Source: Syntrophobacterales bacterium (lineage in GTDB: Bacteria; Desulfobacterota; Desulfobaccia; Desulfobaccales; 0-14-0-80-60-11). Taken from it: DNA of 64,000 nucleotides. A program made the position numbers and the translations under genes. Positions 1-8,917 of the stretch are shown here, piece by piece (the stretch's first letter is position 1; the number at the start of each line of letters is the position of its first letter). Location of the stretch: contig JAILZL010000006.1 of NCBI GenBank assembly GCA_023512475.1, forward strand, positions 25,767 through 89,766. Direction: 5' to 3'. The notes under the pieces were generated by a model. That model searched no databases. It had not been told where the DNA came from and saw only the letters and a list, made by a program, of their open reading frames with translations.

Positions 1-282
1 CAGGCAGCCTTCATTATAGACGATTTCCCCCTCCTGGGCCGTGAGAACCGGGTTGATGAGCACCTGAAGCCGGGGAGACCCCTCCCGCTGGTCCACGTCA
101 AAGACGATGAGGCGCTTGAGCTCCCCCACCTGGTTGGCGGCCAGCCCCAGACCCGGGGCGTGATACATGGTGGCGGCCATGGCGTCGATGAGGGTCTGCA
201 GCTCCCCGTTGATGTCCGAGATTTCCCGGGCCGGGGTGAGCAGCACCGGGTCCGGGTAGAGGCGGATGGGCAGTACGGTCAT
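1..282 (-). CDS. def: Peptide deformylase, 3'-truncated by window edge
   Basis: Reverse-strand translation MTVLPIRLYPDPVLLTPAREISDINGELQTLIDAMAATMYHAPGLGLAANQVGELKRLIVFDVD...INPVLTAQEGEIVYNEGCL; GLGLAANQVG and EGCL are peptide deformylase motifs. Missing from the ORF track because it runs off the window. Confidence 0.95.
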   Translation of the reverse strand, partial: MTVLPIRLYPDPVLLTPAREISDINGELQTLIDAMAATMYHAPGLGLAANQVGELKRLIVFDVDQREGSPRLQVLINPVLTAQEGEIVYNEGCL

Positions 283-621
283 CTGCGTTTTTTTCTCTCT
301 TCAGGGCGGAAGGCGCAAGGATAGCCCGGCGCACCGGCCCTGGATATTATCGGAGTGAGGAGAGTGGCCCGGAAAGGGGTGGCTACCCCGCCCGCCATGT
401 TCCCTCCCACCCCCACAACAGGGTGGGGTCTCCAGAAAAGGCGGGGTCCATGGCCCCCCTGCTCAGGATTCCCACCAGGAACCTTTCTATAATTTAAGGT
501 GTAAGGGGCTGAAGTGCAAGGAAGAAATCGGACTGGAGGGCCCCGGCCGGAAAAAGGGGAAAGGACCCCGCGGCCCTTTCCCCTGGGCAGGAGGCCCCGC
601 GTCGGGGCCGGATATCAGAGG

Positions 622-1191
622 TTATTCCAGGCCGGGTTCGAAGGCCAGGAGGTCGTCACTGAAGTTCGCACCCAGATCGCTTCCGGGACCCGGGCCGGGA
701 GGAGGCGGCAGGGGACCACGGCCCATTCCCGGGCCCATGCCCATGCCTTTACCCATACCCATGCCCATGCCCATGCCCATACCCATCCCCATGCCACATC
801 CCCAGCCGCCCATGCCCCACATGCCCGCCTGGGGGGCGATCTTCTGCAATGCCAGGCGATGGGCCACGCCCTTTTCCAGAAGCTGGCCCTTCAGGGCGTT
901 CAGCTCCTTCAGTTTGGCGGTGATGGCTTTCTCATCCGGGGTCTCCGCCTGCCAGAGGGCCATGAGTTCGGCCCGCTTGACAAACATCTCCTTGCGCAGG
1001 GCGGCGGTGTCGTTCAGGAATTTCTGGCGCAGGTCAAAGACCTGGGCCGCCTGCTCTGGGGTGAGCCGAGGCCCCGGGCCCCGGCCGCGGCCGGGTTGGG
1101 CCGCCGCCGGCAGGGCCACGGCCACCACCATCAGGGCCGCCACGGCCATCAGAAGTCCACGTTGCCGCACAGAGGTTGTCATGGATGCCAC
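622..1191 (-). CDS. Periplasmic Spy/CpxP/ZraP-like heavy-metal-resistance family protein with Met-Gly-rich C-terminus
   Basis: Signal peptide, LTPEQAAQVFDLRQKFLNDTAALRKEMFVKRAELMALW helical repeat typical of Spy/ZraP-type proteins, then an MGMGMGMGMG tract. Confidence 0.65.
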   Translation of the reverse strand: MASMTTSVRQRGLLMAVAALMVVAVALPAAAQPGRGRGPGPRLTPEQAAQVFDLRQKFLNDTAALRKEMFVKRAELMALWQAETPDEKAITAKLKELNALKGQLLEKGVAHRLALQKIAPQAGMWGMGGWGCGMGMGMGMGMGMGMGKGMGMGPGMGRGPLPPPPGPGPGSDLGANFSDDLLAFEPGLE

Positions 1192-1504
1192 TCCTTCATT
1201 GCGGGATTTTGGAGATCACTTCCAGTTACCCCAATAAACCCATTCCCGCCCGACATCCGGCGGCAAAATTTTTTCCCGGGAAAACTCTGCCCGGAATTTT
1301 TCTCAGAGTGTATGATGAATCGGGGCGGAGGAGGCGTAAGGGGGGGCCTCCGGGCCTGGAACCCGAAAGCTTCCCGAGGCTTGCCCTGGGGGTGTCGGCC
1401 TGATGCTCTCTGCTCCTGCGCCCGCTGTCAGAAGCGGGGGCGTAAAGGGCGGAGCTCCCCCAGCCGTGGCTCCCTCCCCCAAAGACCATCTCAAGGAGCG
1501 GCAT

Positions 1505-2224
1505 ATGGCGGTTTATCATATCCACCCCCTGGTGGTGGGCATCAACGAGACCGACCAGGGCGTCATGACCTACCTCAAAGGCTACGGCAAGCGCATCTAC
1601 CTGCCCATTTATGTCTTTTACCTCGAAGGCGGCCCCGAAAAGATCTTGGTGGACACCGGCCTGGAGCAGTTCATGGTGCCCCCGGGCGCCCAGGAGGAGC
1701 TGGGGCTGGAGATCCTGGAATTTGAAGACGCCCTGGCCAGATTCGGCCTGGCCCCGGAGGACATCGACATCATCATCCACACCCACCTGCACAATGACCA
1801 CTGCGAAAACGATTACAAATGCACCAACGCCCGGGTCTATGTGCAGAAGCGGGAGTATGAGTTCTTCAAAAACCCCCACCCGGTGGACCACCGTTATTTC
1901 CCGGACCTGCTGGACGAAAACGAGGTGGTGACGGTGGACGGGGACGCCGAGATCGTCCCCGGGGTCAGGGTGATTCTCACTCCCGGCCACACCGTGGGGG
2001 GGCAGTCCGTGGTGGTGGACACCCCCAAAGGCCGGGCGGTGATCACCGGTTTCTGCTGCAATGATCAGAACTTCCCCACCTCAGGCCCGGTGGTGCCCCC
2101 GGGGGTGCACCTCAACCTCCTGGAGGCCTATGAGAGCGCCCAGCGGGTCCGGGAGCTGGGGGACATCCTCATCCCGCTCCACGACCTGAATGTGGGCCGC
2201 CAGGCCACCATCCCGGCGGATTGA
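1505..2224 (+). CDS. MBL-fold metallo-hydrolase, N-acyl homoserine lactonase-like
   Basis: HTHLHNDHCEND metal-binding motif, VILTPGHTVGGQSVVVDT; ATG at 1505 chosen as start. Confidence 0.85.
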   Translation: MAVYHIHPLVVGINETDQGVMTYLKGYGKRIYLPIYVFYLEGGPEKILVDTGLEQFMVPPGAQEELGLEILEFEDALARFGLAPEDIDIIIHTHLHNDHCENDYKCTNARVYVQKREYEFFKNPHPVDHRYFPDLLDENEVVTVDGDAEIVPGVRVILTPGHTVGGQSVVVDTPKGRAVITGFCCNDQNFPTSGPVVPPGVHLNLLEAYESAQRVRELGDILIPLHDLNVGRQATIPAD

Positions 2225-2333
2225 GGGCGAAGGGCCCCTGAAGTATGAGCCTCCGGCAGCCGATAAAAAAGGGGCGGCCCGGTCCTTCCCGCAGGCCCGA
2301 AACGAGGAGGACACCATGATGGACAGACGCTGG

Positions 2334-2498
2334 CTTGACAGGCTGTGGAAAAACCCCCCTGCCCCGCCATCCGGGGGGATAAGGCCGGCCGATTTTGCCC
2401 GTTTTGCGAAGCCGGACCCCCGTTTCGGGTTTGGGGGAGGGGGCTTGGGGGAGAGGACAAGGGTCTGCGACCCCGGGCCCCCTTTCCTGCCGGCCGGG
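2334..2498 (+). repeat. Dispersed intergenic repeat, copy R1
   Basis: CTTGACAGGCTGTGGAAAAACCCCCCTGCCCCGCCATCCGGGGGGATAAGGCCGGCCGATTTTGCCC...GCGAAGCC...GGGTTTGGGGGAGGGGGC...GGGTCTGCGACCCCGGGCCCCCTTTC; aligns by eye with R2, R3 and R5. Confidence 0.85.
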
Positions 2499-2525
2499 AC
2501 GCCGCTCCCCCGGGGGAGGAGGGGC

Positions 2526-3158
2526 ATGACCGTCAGACGCTGGCTCTGGACGGGGGCAGTGCTGGTGCTTTTGTGGGCCTCCCCGGGCTGGGCCCAGAGC
2601 CCCCGGATCATTCCGGTGCCCCCGGAGGTCACCCCCCGCTGGCTGCCGGCCCCGGGGTCCCCTCAGATTTATTACGCCCCCAATATCCCCACGGACGTTT
2701 TCCGCTACCGGGGGCAGTACTATTTTCTCTGGGAGGGGGTCTGGTATGTGAGCCGGAGCGTCCGGGGCCCCTGGAAGCGCACCCAGGCCCCCGTGGCCTT
2801 CCGGCGGCTGGATCCCTCCCTCTTCAAGATGGCCCGGGTCCCCGGCGGTCCGGGGCCGGGCCGCGGCTCCCGGGGTCTGCCCGGTCCGGGGCTGCCGGAG
2901 GGCTATGAAGGCCCCTCGGCCAAGGGTTTCACCCTGCCCCCTCCGGACCTGGACGACCGCTTCAAGCCACCGCCCTCTTTCCGGGGCCAGGTCCCCCGGG
3001 GCCCCGCTCCCGGTGTGCCTCCGGGCGGCGGCTCCCCCGGCCTGGAGGCCACCCCGGCGCCGTATTACCCCCTCCCGGGCGAGGAGGAGGCGCCAGTCCC
3101 GCCGACCCCGGACCCCTCCGGGCCGGGCTCTGATCCCCGGGTCCCCAAGGCCATGTGA
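2526..3158 (+). CDS. Secreted proline-rich protein with one YY..G.WY.S.S..GPW module
   Basis: Signal peptide MTVRRWLWTGAVLVLLWASPGWAQ, then YYAPNIPTDVFRYRGQYYFLWEGVWYVSRSVRGPWK. SD-like GGAGGAGG upstream. An in-frame ATG at 2316 would add 70 aa read through a dispersed repeat. Confidence 0.6.
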   Translation: MTVRRWLWTGAVLVLLWASPGWAQSPRIIPVPPEVTPRWLPAPGSPQIYYAPNIPTDVFRYRGQYYFLWEGVWYVSRSVRGPWKRTQAPVAFRRLDPSLFKMARVPGGPGPGRGSRGLPGPGLPEGYEGPSAKGFTLPPPDLDDRFKPPPSFRGQVPRGPAPGVPPGGGSPGLEATPAPYYPLPGEEEAPVPPTPDPSGPGSDPRVPKAM

Positions 3159-3369
3159 GTCAAGGGGGGAGGGGCCCACGGGGCGCACCGGCACTCAGGG
3201 ACCATAGCTCTTGGCGTGGAATGTCCAGGTGAATCCGGGGAAGGGGCCGCGGGGCGCTCCCCTGCCCCCTCCCCCACGCCCCCCGCCCATGGCCGGCCAT
3301 AAGGACCTCAAGGCCTGGGGGCGGAAGCGGGCGGGTGAGGGGCAGGTCCGCTGACCCCCGGCCCGCCCC

Positions 3370-5013
3370 TCACAAGTCGTACCGGGCGGCGATGGGATAG
3401 CGCCGGCCCATGCCGAAGGCCTTGGAGGTGACCCGGAGGCCCGGGGCGGCCTGGCGGCGCTTGTATTCATTGTGATCGATGGCCCGGATGACCCAGCGCA
3501 CCGTCTCCGGCTCAAAGCCCAGGGCGATGATCTCCTGGGCCGAGCGGGACTCCACCAGATAGAGCTGGATGATCTGGTCCAGGATCTCATAGGGCGGCAG
3601 GGTGTCCTGGTCCTTCTGGTCGGGCCGCAGTTCGGCGGACGGGACCTTGGTGAGGATGGAGTCGGGGATGAGGGGGCGCTCCCGGTTGAGGTAGCGGGCC
3701 AGCTCATAGACCATGGTTTTGGGCACGTCCGCCAGCAAGGCCAGTCCGCCGCTCATGTCGCCGTAGAGGGTGCAGTAGCCCACCGCCAGCTCGCTCTTGT
3801 TGCCGGTGGACAGGACCAAATGGCCGAAGCGGTTGGAGAAGGCCATGAGGATGTTGCCCCGGATGCGGGCCTGGATGTTCTCCAGGGTGACATCGATGGG
3901 CTCCACCGGGAAGTGCTCCCCCAGACTCCTTTTGTAGGCCTCATAGATGGGGGTGATGGGCACCACCTTGAGTTCAATCCCCAGGTTGGCGGCCAGGGTG
4001 CGGGCGTCCGCCAGGGAGGCGGGGGAGGAATACGGCGAGGGCATGGCCACGCCCCAGACGTTCTCCGGCCCCAGGGCCTTCACCGCCACCGTGGCCACCA
4101 CCGCGGAGTCCACCCCCCCGGAGAGGCCCACCACCACCTGCCGGAAGCCGCATTTGCGCAGATAGTCCTTCAGGCCCAGGATCAGGGCGTCGCACACCGA
4201 GGCGATGGGCTCCTGGGGCTCATACAGGCCCGGCGTGCCCGGCCGGGTCAGGTCCACCGTCACCACCCCCTCCTCAAAGGCCGGCAGCACCGCCAAGGGG
4301 TCCCCCCGGCTGTCAAAGGCCAGGCTGCGGCCGTCGAAGATGAGCTCGTCGTTGCCCCCCACCTGGTTCACATACACAAAGGGGCGGCCGTATTTCCGGG
4401 CGTGGCGGCCCATGAGGCGGTAGCGCACCTCCTCCTTGCCCACCTGGAAGGGCGAGGCGGAGAGGTTGAGAAAGATCTCGCTGCCCTGCTCTGCCAGCAG
4501 GCGCACCGGGTCGTGGCTGTAAAGCCGGGAGCACCAGCTCTCCTCCTGGGCCCAGGCATCCTCGCAGATGGTGATCCCCAGGCGCACCCCCTTGAAGGGG
4601 GTGGGCTTGATGACCGGCGAGGGATCGAAGTAGCGGGTCTCGTCAAAAACATCGTAGGAGGGGAGCAGGCTCTTGTCCCGGCAGCCCACCAGCTGGCCCC
4701 GATAAAAGAGCAGGGCCGAGTTGAACAGCCCCTTGCCCCGGTCCTGGCCGGTGGGCCGGGGGGCGCCCACCAGAATACCCGTCTCCGGATGGTGGGCCGA
4801 CAGCCGCAGCAGCTCCTCCACCGCCCGCTGCACCCCCTCCAGCAACGCCGGGCGCTCCAGGAGATCCCGGGGGGGATAGCCCACCAGGTACAATTCCGGA
4901 AAGACCACCAGATCACAGTCGGCCGGCACCTGGGCGAGCACGTCCCTGAGTTTGGCCAGGTTGCCGGCAATATCGCCCACGGTGGGATTCACCTGGGCCA
5001 ATGTGAGGCGCAT
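3370..5013 (-). CDS. nadE: Glutamine-dependent NAD+ synthetase
   Basis: N-terminal nitrilase domain (VVFPELYLVGYPPRDLLERP, ITICEDAW) and C-terminal synthetase domain (VVVGLSGGVDSAVVATVAV, STGNKSELAVGYCTLYGDMSGG). Start set to MRLTLAQVNPTVGDI. Confidence 0.95.
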   Translation of the reverse strand: MRLTLAQVNPTVGDIAGNLAKLRDVLAQVPADCDLVVFPELYLVGYPPRDLLERPALLEGVQRAVEELLRLSAHHPETGILVGAPRPTGQDRGKGLFNSALLFYRGQLVGCRDKSLLPSYDVFDETRYFDPSPVIKPTPFKGVRLGITICEDAWAQEESWCSRLYSHDPVRLLAEQGSEIFLNLSASPFQVGKEEVRYRLMGRHARKYGRPFVYVNQVGGNDELIFDGRSLAFDSRGDPLAVLPAFEEGVVTVDLTRPGTPGLYEPQEPIASVCDALILGLKDYLRKCGFRQVVVGLSGGVDSAVVATVAVKALGPENVWGVAMPSPYSSPASLADARTLAANLGIELKVVPITPIYEAYKRSLGEHFPVEPIDVTLENIQARIRGNILMAFSNRFGHLVLSTGNKSELAVGYCTLYGDMSGGLALLADVPKTMVYELARYLNRERPLIPDSILTKVPSAELRPDQKDQDTLPPYEILDQIIQLYLVESRSAQEIIALGFEPETVRWVIRAIDHNEYKRRQAAPGLRVTSKAFGMGRRYPIAARYDL

Positions 5014-5150
5014 GCCGCTCTCCTTGTCAGATCGGACCGGTTCCGGAAACACACCGGCCACTCCGACCTCGTCCTTCTTGGCCTGCTTCGGCCATCTTAA
5101 AAAAATTACGCCCCCGGGGCAAACAAAAGCCCGGGGCCGGGGGCCGTTCC

Positions 5151-5180
5151 TTGACAGCCCCCGGGGAAAGGGATAAAAAT
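5151..5180 (+). promoter_or_regulatory. Putative sigma70-type promoter upstream of paaK-like gene
   Basis: TTGACA (5151-5156), about 17 nt, then TAAAAA/ATAAAA; lies between divergent nadE and the ligase gene. Confidence 0.4.
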
Positions 5181-5260
5181 GAGTGATTTTTCACATTCTT
5201 TCCGGGAAGCGGCCTCCAGGCGGGCCTGCGCCGCCGCCAGAACCGTGGCCTCCCCCGGTC

Positions 5261-6583
5261 ATGACCGCCAGCCGTCGGGAGATACCCGTGTATTGGAACC
5301 CTGAGGTGGAAACCCTGTCTCCGGAGAAGCTCCGGACCCTGCAGCTGGAGCGCCTGAAAGCCACCGTCGCCCGGGCCCTTCAGGCCCCCTTCTACCGGGA
5401 GCGGCTCACCGCCGTCGGGCTGGGCCCCGAGAGCCTCCGGAGCCTGGAGGATGTCCGCCGCCTGCCCTTCACCACCAAGGACGACCTGAGGGCCCGGGGG
5501 CCGGATTTCCTCACCGTGCCCCGGGAGCGCCTGGTGCGCCTGCACGCCTCCTCCGGCACCACCGGTCAGGCCACGGTGGTCTATTACACCCGGGGCGACA
5601 TCGAGGCCTGGGCGGATTTGGTGGCCCGCTCCATGTACATGACCGGGGTGCGGCCGGGGGACGTCTTCCAGAACATGATGGGCTATGGCCTCTTCACCGG
5701 GGGCCTGGGCTTCCATTACGGCGGGGAGCGGTTGGGCTGCCTCACCATCCCGGCCGGGGCGGGGAACAGCCGCCGCCAGGTGCAGCTCATGCAGCAGTTC
5801 CAGACCACGGTGCTGCACATCATCCCCAGTTATGCCCTGTACCTGCTGAATGTCTTTGCGGAGATGGGGGTGGACCCCCGGCAGCTGCCGTTGCGCATCG
5901 CCTTCATCGGGGCCGAGCCCCATACCGAGGACATGCGCCGGCGCATCGAGGCGGCCTACGGCCTCAAGGCCTACAACTCCTACGGCCTTTCGGAGATGAA
6001 TGGCCCGGGGGTGGCCTTTGAGTGCCCGGAGCAAAACGGCATGCACGTCTGGGAGGACGCCTTCCTCCTGGAGGTGGTGGATCCCCACACCCTGGAGCCG
6101 GTGCCCCCCGGCGTGGTGGGGGAGCTGGTGTTCACCAACCTCACCCGGGAGGGCATGCCCCTGCTTCGCTATCGCACCCGGGATCTGGCCTCCTACGAGG
6201 AGACCTCCTGCCCCTGCGGCCGGGCCATGCGGCGGATCTCCCGCATCCAGGGCCGCACCGACGACATGATCATCATCAAGGGCGTCAACATCTTCCCCAT
6301 GCAAATCGAAAAGGTGCTCCTGGCCCTCCCGGAGGTGCACACCAACTACCTGGTGGAGCTCAGCCGTCGGGATTTCAACGACATTCTGACCGTCAAGGTG
6401 GAGGTGAAGGAGAGCTTCTTCAAGGAGGATCTGCGATATCTCACCGGGTTGAAGAAACGCATTACCGAAGCGCTGAAGAGCGAGCTCCTGGTCACCCCGG
6501 TGGTGGAGCTGGTGGAGCCCAACACCCTGCCGGTGAGCGAGGGCAAGGCCCTGAGGATCGTGGACCGGCGGCACGAGGCCTGA
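5261..6583 (+). CDS. paaK: Phenylacetate-CoA ligase family protein (AMP-forming)
   Basis: HASSGTTGQATVVYYTRGD, YNSYGLSEMNGPGVAFEC, YRTRDLASYEETSCPCGRAMRRISRIQGRTDDMIIIKGVNIFPMQIE are PaaK-family motifs. Confidence 0.9.
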   Translation: MTASRREIPVYWNPEVETLSPEKLRTLQLERLKATVARALQAPFYRERLTAVGLGPESLRSLEDVRRLPFTTKDDLRARGPDFLTVPRERLVRLHASSGTTGQATVVYYTRGDIEAWADLVARSMYMTGVRPGDVFQNMMGYGLFTGGLGFHYGGERLGCLTIPAGAGNSRRQVQLMQQFQTTVLHIIPSYALYLLNVFAEMGVDPRQLPLRIAFIGAEPHTEDMRRRIEAAYGLKAYNSYGLSEMNGPGVAFECPEQNGMHVWEDAFLLEVVDPHTLEPVPPGVVGELVFTNLTREGMPLLRYRTRDLASYEETSCPCGRAMRRISRIQGRTDDMIIIKGVNIFPMQIEKVLLALPEVHTNYLVELSRRDFNDILTVKVEVKESFFKEDLRYLTGLKKRITEALKSELLVTPVVELVEPNTLPVSEGKALRIVDRRHEA

Positions 6584-6585
6584 AC

Positions 6586-7749
6586 GGTGGCCCCCCCGGC
6601 CTGGGAGAACTGTTCCTGACCTTCCTGCACCTGGGCCTCACCGCCTATGGCGGCCTGGCCATGATCGAGCCGCTGCGCCGCCGGGTGGTGGAGGAGAAGG
6701 GCTGGCTGAGTCAGCGGGAGTTTCTGGAGGGGGTGGCCTTCTGCCAGGTGATCCCCGGAGCCACGGTGGTGCAGCTGGCCACCTACGCGGGGCAGCGCCT
6801 CAAAGGGGTGCCGGGGGCCTGGGCGGCCGCGGCGGGCTTCATCCTCCCGGCCTTTGTCCTCATGACCCTCCTCACCGGGCTCTATCTGCGCTTCGGACAC
6901 CTCGCCTGGGTCAAGACCGTCTCCCGGGGCCTGAACACCGCGGTCATCGCCCTGCTCCTCCAGGCCCTGTGGCGTCTGGGCCGGGACCTCTGCCGCTCCT
7001 GGACGGAACTGGCCCTGGCGGTGACGGCTTTGGTGGCCTTTGCCCTCCGGGGGCATTACCTAGCCGTCTTTGCCGGGGCCGGGTTGGTGCGACTCTGTCT
7101 GCCCTCCGGGACCGCCCCGGAGGCCGGGGCGGCCCAGCCGGCCGCGCCGCCGCCCTCCCTCCGGGAGCTGGCCGTGGTGGCGGCCCTGCTGGCGGGCGCC
7201 GCGGGGTTGTGGCTGGGTTTGCGGCTGCACTCCCCCCTCCTGGCCCAGCTGGCGGCGCTGATGGCCAAGGTGGGCTTCATCAGTTTCGGCGGCGGCTACG
7301 TCATGATCCCGGTGTTGCAGCGGGAGGTGGTGGAGCACCTGCACTGGCTCACCCTCCCTCAGTTCCTGGACGGCATTCTGCTGAGCTATGTCACCCCCGG
7401 GCCGCTCATCATCCTGGCGGCCTTCACGGGCTATCTGGTCAAGGGGCTGACGGGCGCCGCGGTGGCCACCGTGGCCATCTTTCTCCCGCCCATCCTCATC
7501 GTGGTGGGCCTGAGCCCCCTGTTTCAGCAGGTGAAATCCGGCCGCGGCATGCGGCGGTTCATCCGGGGGGTGCTGGCGGCGCTGGCGGGCATGCTGGCCT
7601 GGACCATCCTGACGCTGGCCCGGCCCACCCTGACGGACGTCAAAAGCTGGGCCCTCATGCTGGGGGCGGCCGTGGCCCTCATCGGCGGGGAAGTGAATCT
7701 GTTGTGGGTCATCGGGGCCGTGGCCGGGATCTCCCTGCTGATCTTTTAA
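6586..7749 (+). CDS. chrA: Chromate transporter (CHR family, two-domain)
   Basis: Two homologous halves: LFLTFLHLGLTAYGGLAMIEPLRRRVVEEKGWL...FCQVIPGATVVQLATYAGQRLKG and KVGFISFGGGYVMIPVLQREVVEHLHWL...LSYVTPGPLIILAAFTGYLVKG. Start codon uncertain (see findings). Confidence 0.85.
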   Translation, partial: GGPPGLGELFLTFLHLGLTAYGGLAMIEPLRRRVVEEKGWLSQREFLEGVAFCQVIPGATVVQLATYAGQRLKGVPGAWAAAAGFILPAFVLMTLLTGLYLRFGHLAWVKTVSRGLNTAVIALLLQALWRLGRDLCRSWTELALAVTALVAFALRGHYLAVFAGAGLVRLCLPSGTAPEAGAAQPAAPPPSLRELAVVAALLAGAAGLWLGLRLHSPLLAQLAALMAKVGFISFGGGYVMIPVLQREVVEHLHWLTLPQFLDGILLSYVTPGPLIILAAFTGYLVKGLTGAAVATVAIFLPPILIVVGLSPLFQQVKSGRGMRRFIRGVLAALAGMLAWTILTLARPTLTDVKSWALMLGAAVALIGGEVNLLWVIGAVAGISLLIF

Positions 7750-7870
7750 GAACGCCGGGGCCCGGATTTGAGGGGCAAGAGGGCCGCCGCTTTTCCCCCG
7801 GCCGGGAGGCAGGCTGTCCCCGGTGCGGGGGAAATGGGCGGGAAGCCTTGTTCCCGCATTGAGGTAAGCG

Positions 7871-8848
7871 ATGGAAAATGCTGCTGATCTGGTGCGCCGT
7901 ATCCTCTCCGGGGAAGTCAGGGCCGCGGCCCGCCTCATGCGGGATCTGGACGACGGCATCCCCGCAGCCCGGGAGGTGCTGAAGCACCTCTACCCCCACA
8001 GCGGCCGGGCCCACATCGTCGGCCTCACCGGCTCCCCGGGAGTGGGGAAAAGCACTCTCACCGACCGTCTCATCCAGCATCTCCGGGCCCAAGGCAGGAC
8101 CGTGGGGGTGGTGGCGGTGGATCCCACCAGCCCCTTCTCCGGCGGGGCCATTTTGGGGGACCGCATCCGCATGCAGCGCCATGCCACCGATGAGGGGGTC
8201 TTCATCCGCTCCCTGGCCACCCGGGGGCACTTCGGCGGCCTCACGGCCTCGGCCCGGGCGGTGATCACCGTGCTGGACGCCATGGGGAAGGATTATATCC
8301 TGGTGGAGACCGTGGGGGTGGGCCAGGACGAGGTGGAGGTCGCCGCCACCGCCGACACCACCGTGGTGGTCACCGTGCCGGGGCTGGGCGACGACATCCA
8401 GGCCCTGAAAGCGGGGCTCCTGGAGGTGGCGGACATCCTGGTGGTGAACAAGGCCGACCGGGAGGGCGCGGAGCGCACCGTCCAGGACCTGCTCCTCATG
8501 GTGGACATGCGCCGCAGCGGCAAGGAGCCCGGTGGCTGGATACCCCAGGTCATCCGCACCCAGGCCAAGGAGGATCTCGGCACGGAGGAGCTTCTGGCCG
8601 CCATCGAGGAGCACCGGCGGTATCTCACCCAGGCCGGCGGCGCGGCCCTGCAGGCGGCACGGCGGGAGCGGCTGCGCCAGGAATTCCTGGAGCTGCTCAA
8701 GGAAGGGGTGGCCGACCTGCTTCACCGGCGCCTCCTCAAGGACGGCCGTCTGGAGCAGATCCTGGACGATATCCAGGCCCGGCGCACCGACCCCTACAGC
8801 GCCAGCGAGGCGGTGGTGGCCCGGCTGGCCGCTTCCTGTCCGGAATGA
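7871..8848 (+). CDS. meaB: Methylmalonyl-CoA mutase-associated GTPase MeaB (ArgK family)
   Basis: VGLTGSPGVGKSTLTDRLI, GVVAVDPTSPFSGGAILGDRIRM, ILVETVGVGQDEVEV, ILVVNKADREGAE. Confidence 0.95.
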   Translation: MENAADLVRRILSGEVRAAARLMRDLDDGIPAAREVLKHLYPHSGRAHIVGLTGSPGVGKSTLTDRLIQHLRAQGRTVGVVAVDPTSPFSGGAILGDRIRMQRHATDEGVFIRSLATRGHFGGLTASARAVITVLDAMGKDYILVETVGVGQDEVEVAATADTTVVVTVPGLGDDIQALKAGLLEVADILVVNKADREGAERTVQDLLLMVDMRRSGKEPGGWIPQVIRTQAKEDLGTEELLAAIEEHRRYLTQAGGAALQAARRERLRQEFLELLKEGVADLLHRRLLKDGRLEQILDDIQARRTDPYSASEAVVARLAASCPE

Positions 8849-8917
8849 GGCGCTCCCACCCCGCCCAGGCCCCTGCCCTCTCCGTTGCCGGGCAGAAGCG
8901 GGGGGGCCTTTTGCCCC

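Noticed and set aside
735-800. CCCATGCCCATGCCC array considered as a CRISPR or satellite
   Set aside because: It is an in-frame codon-level Met-Gly repeat within a coding region, with no spacers. No CRISPR-like array was seen anywhere in the window.
3472-5100. 542-aa + strand ORF antisense to nadE
   Set aside because: Low-complexity His/Gln/Gly-rich translation typical of GC-rich shadow frames; the opposite strand encodes an unambiguous NAD synthetase.
5106-5142. CCCCGGGGC-AAACAAAA-GCCCGGGG hairpin as a terminator
   Set aside because: Lies between divergent genes (nadE and paaK) with no U-tract downstream, so a terminator role is unsupported.
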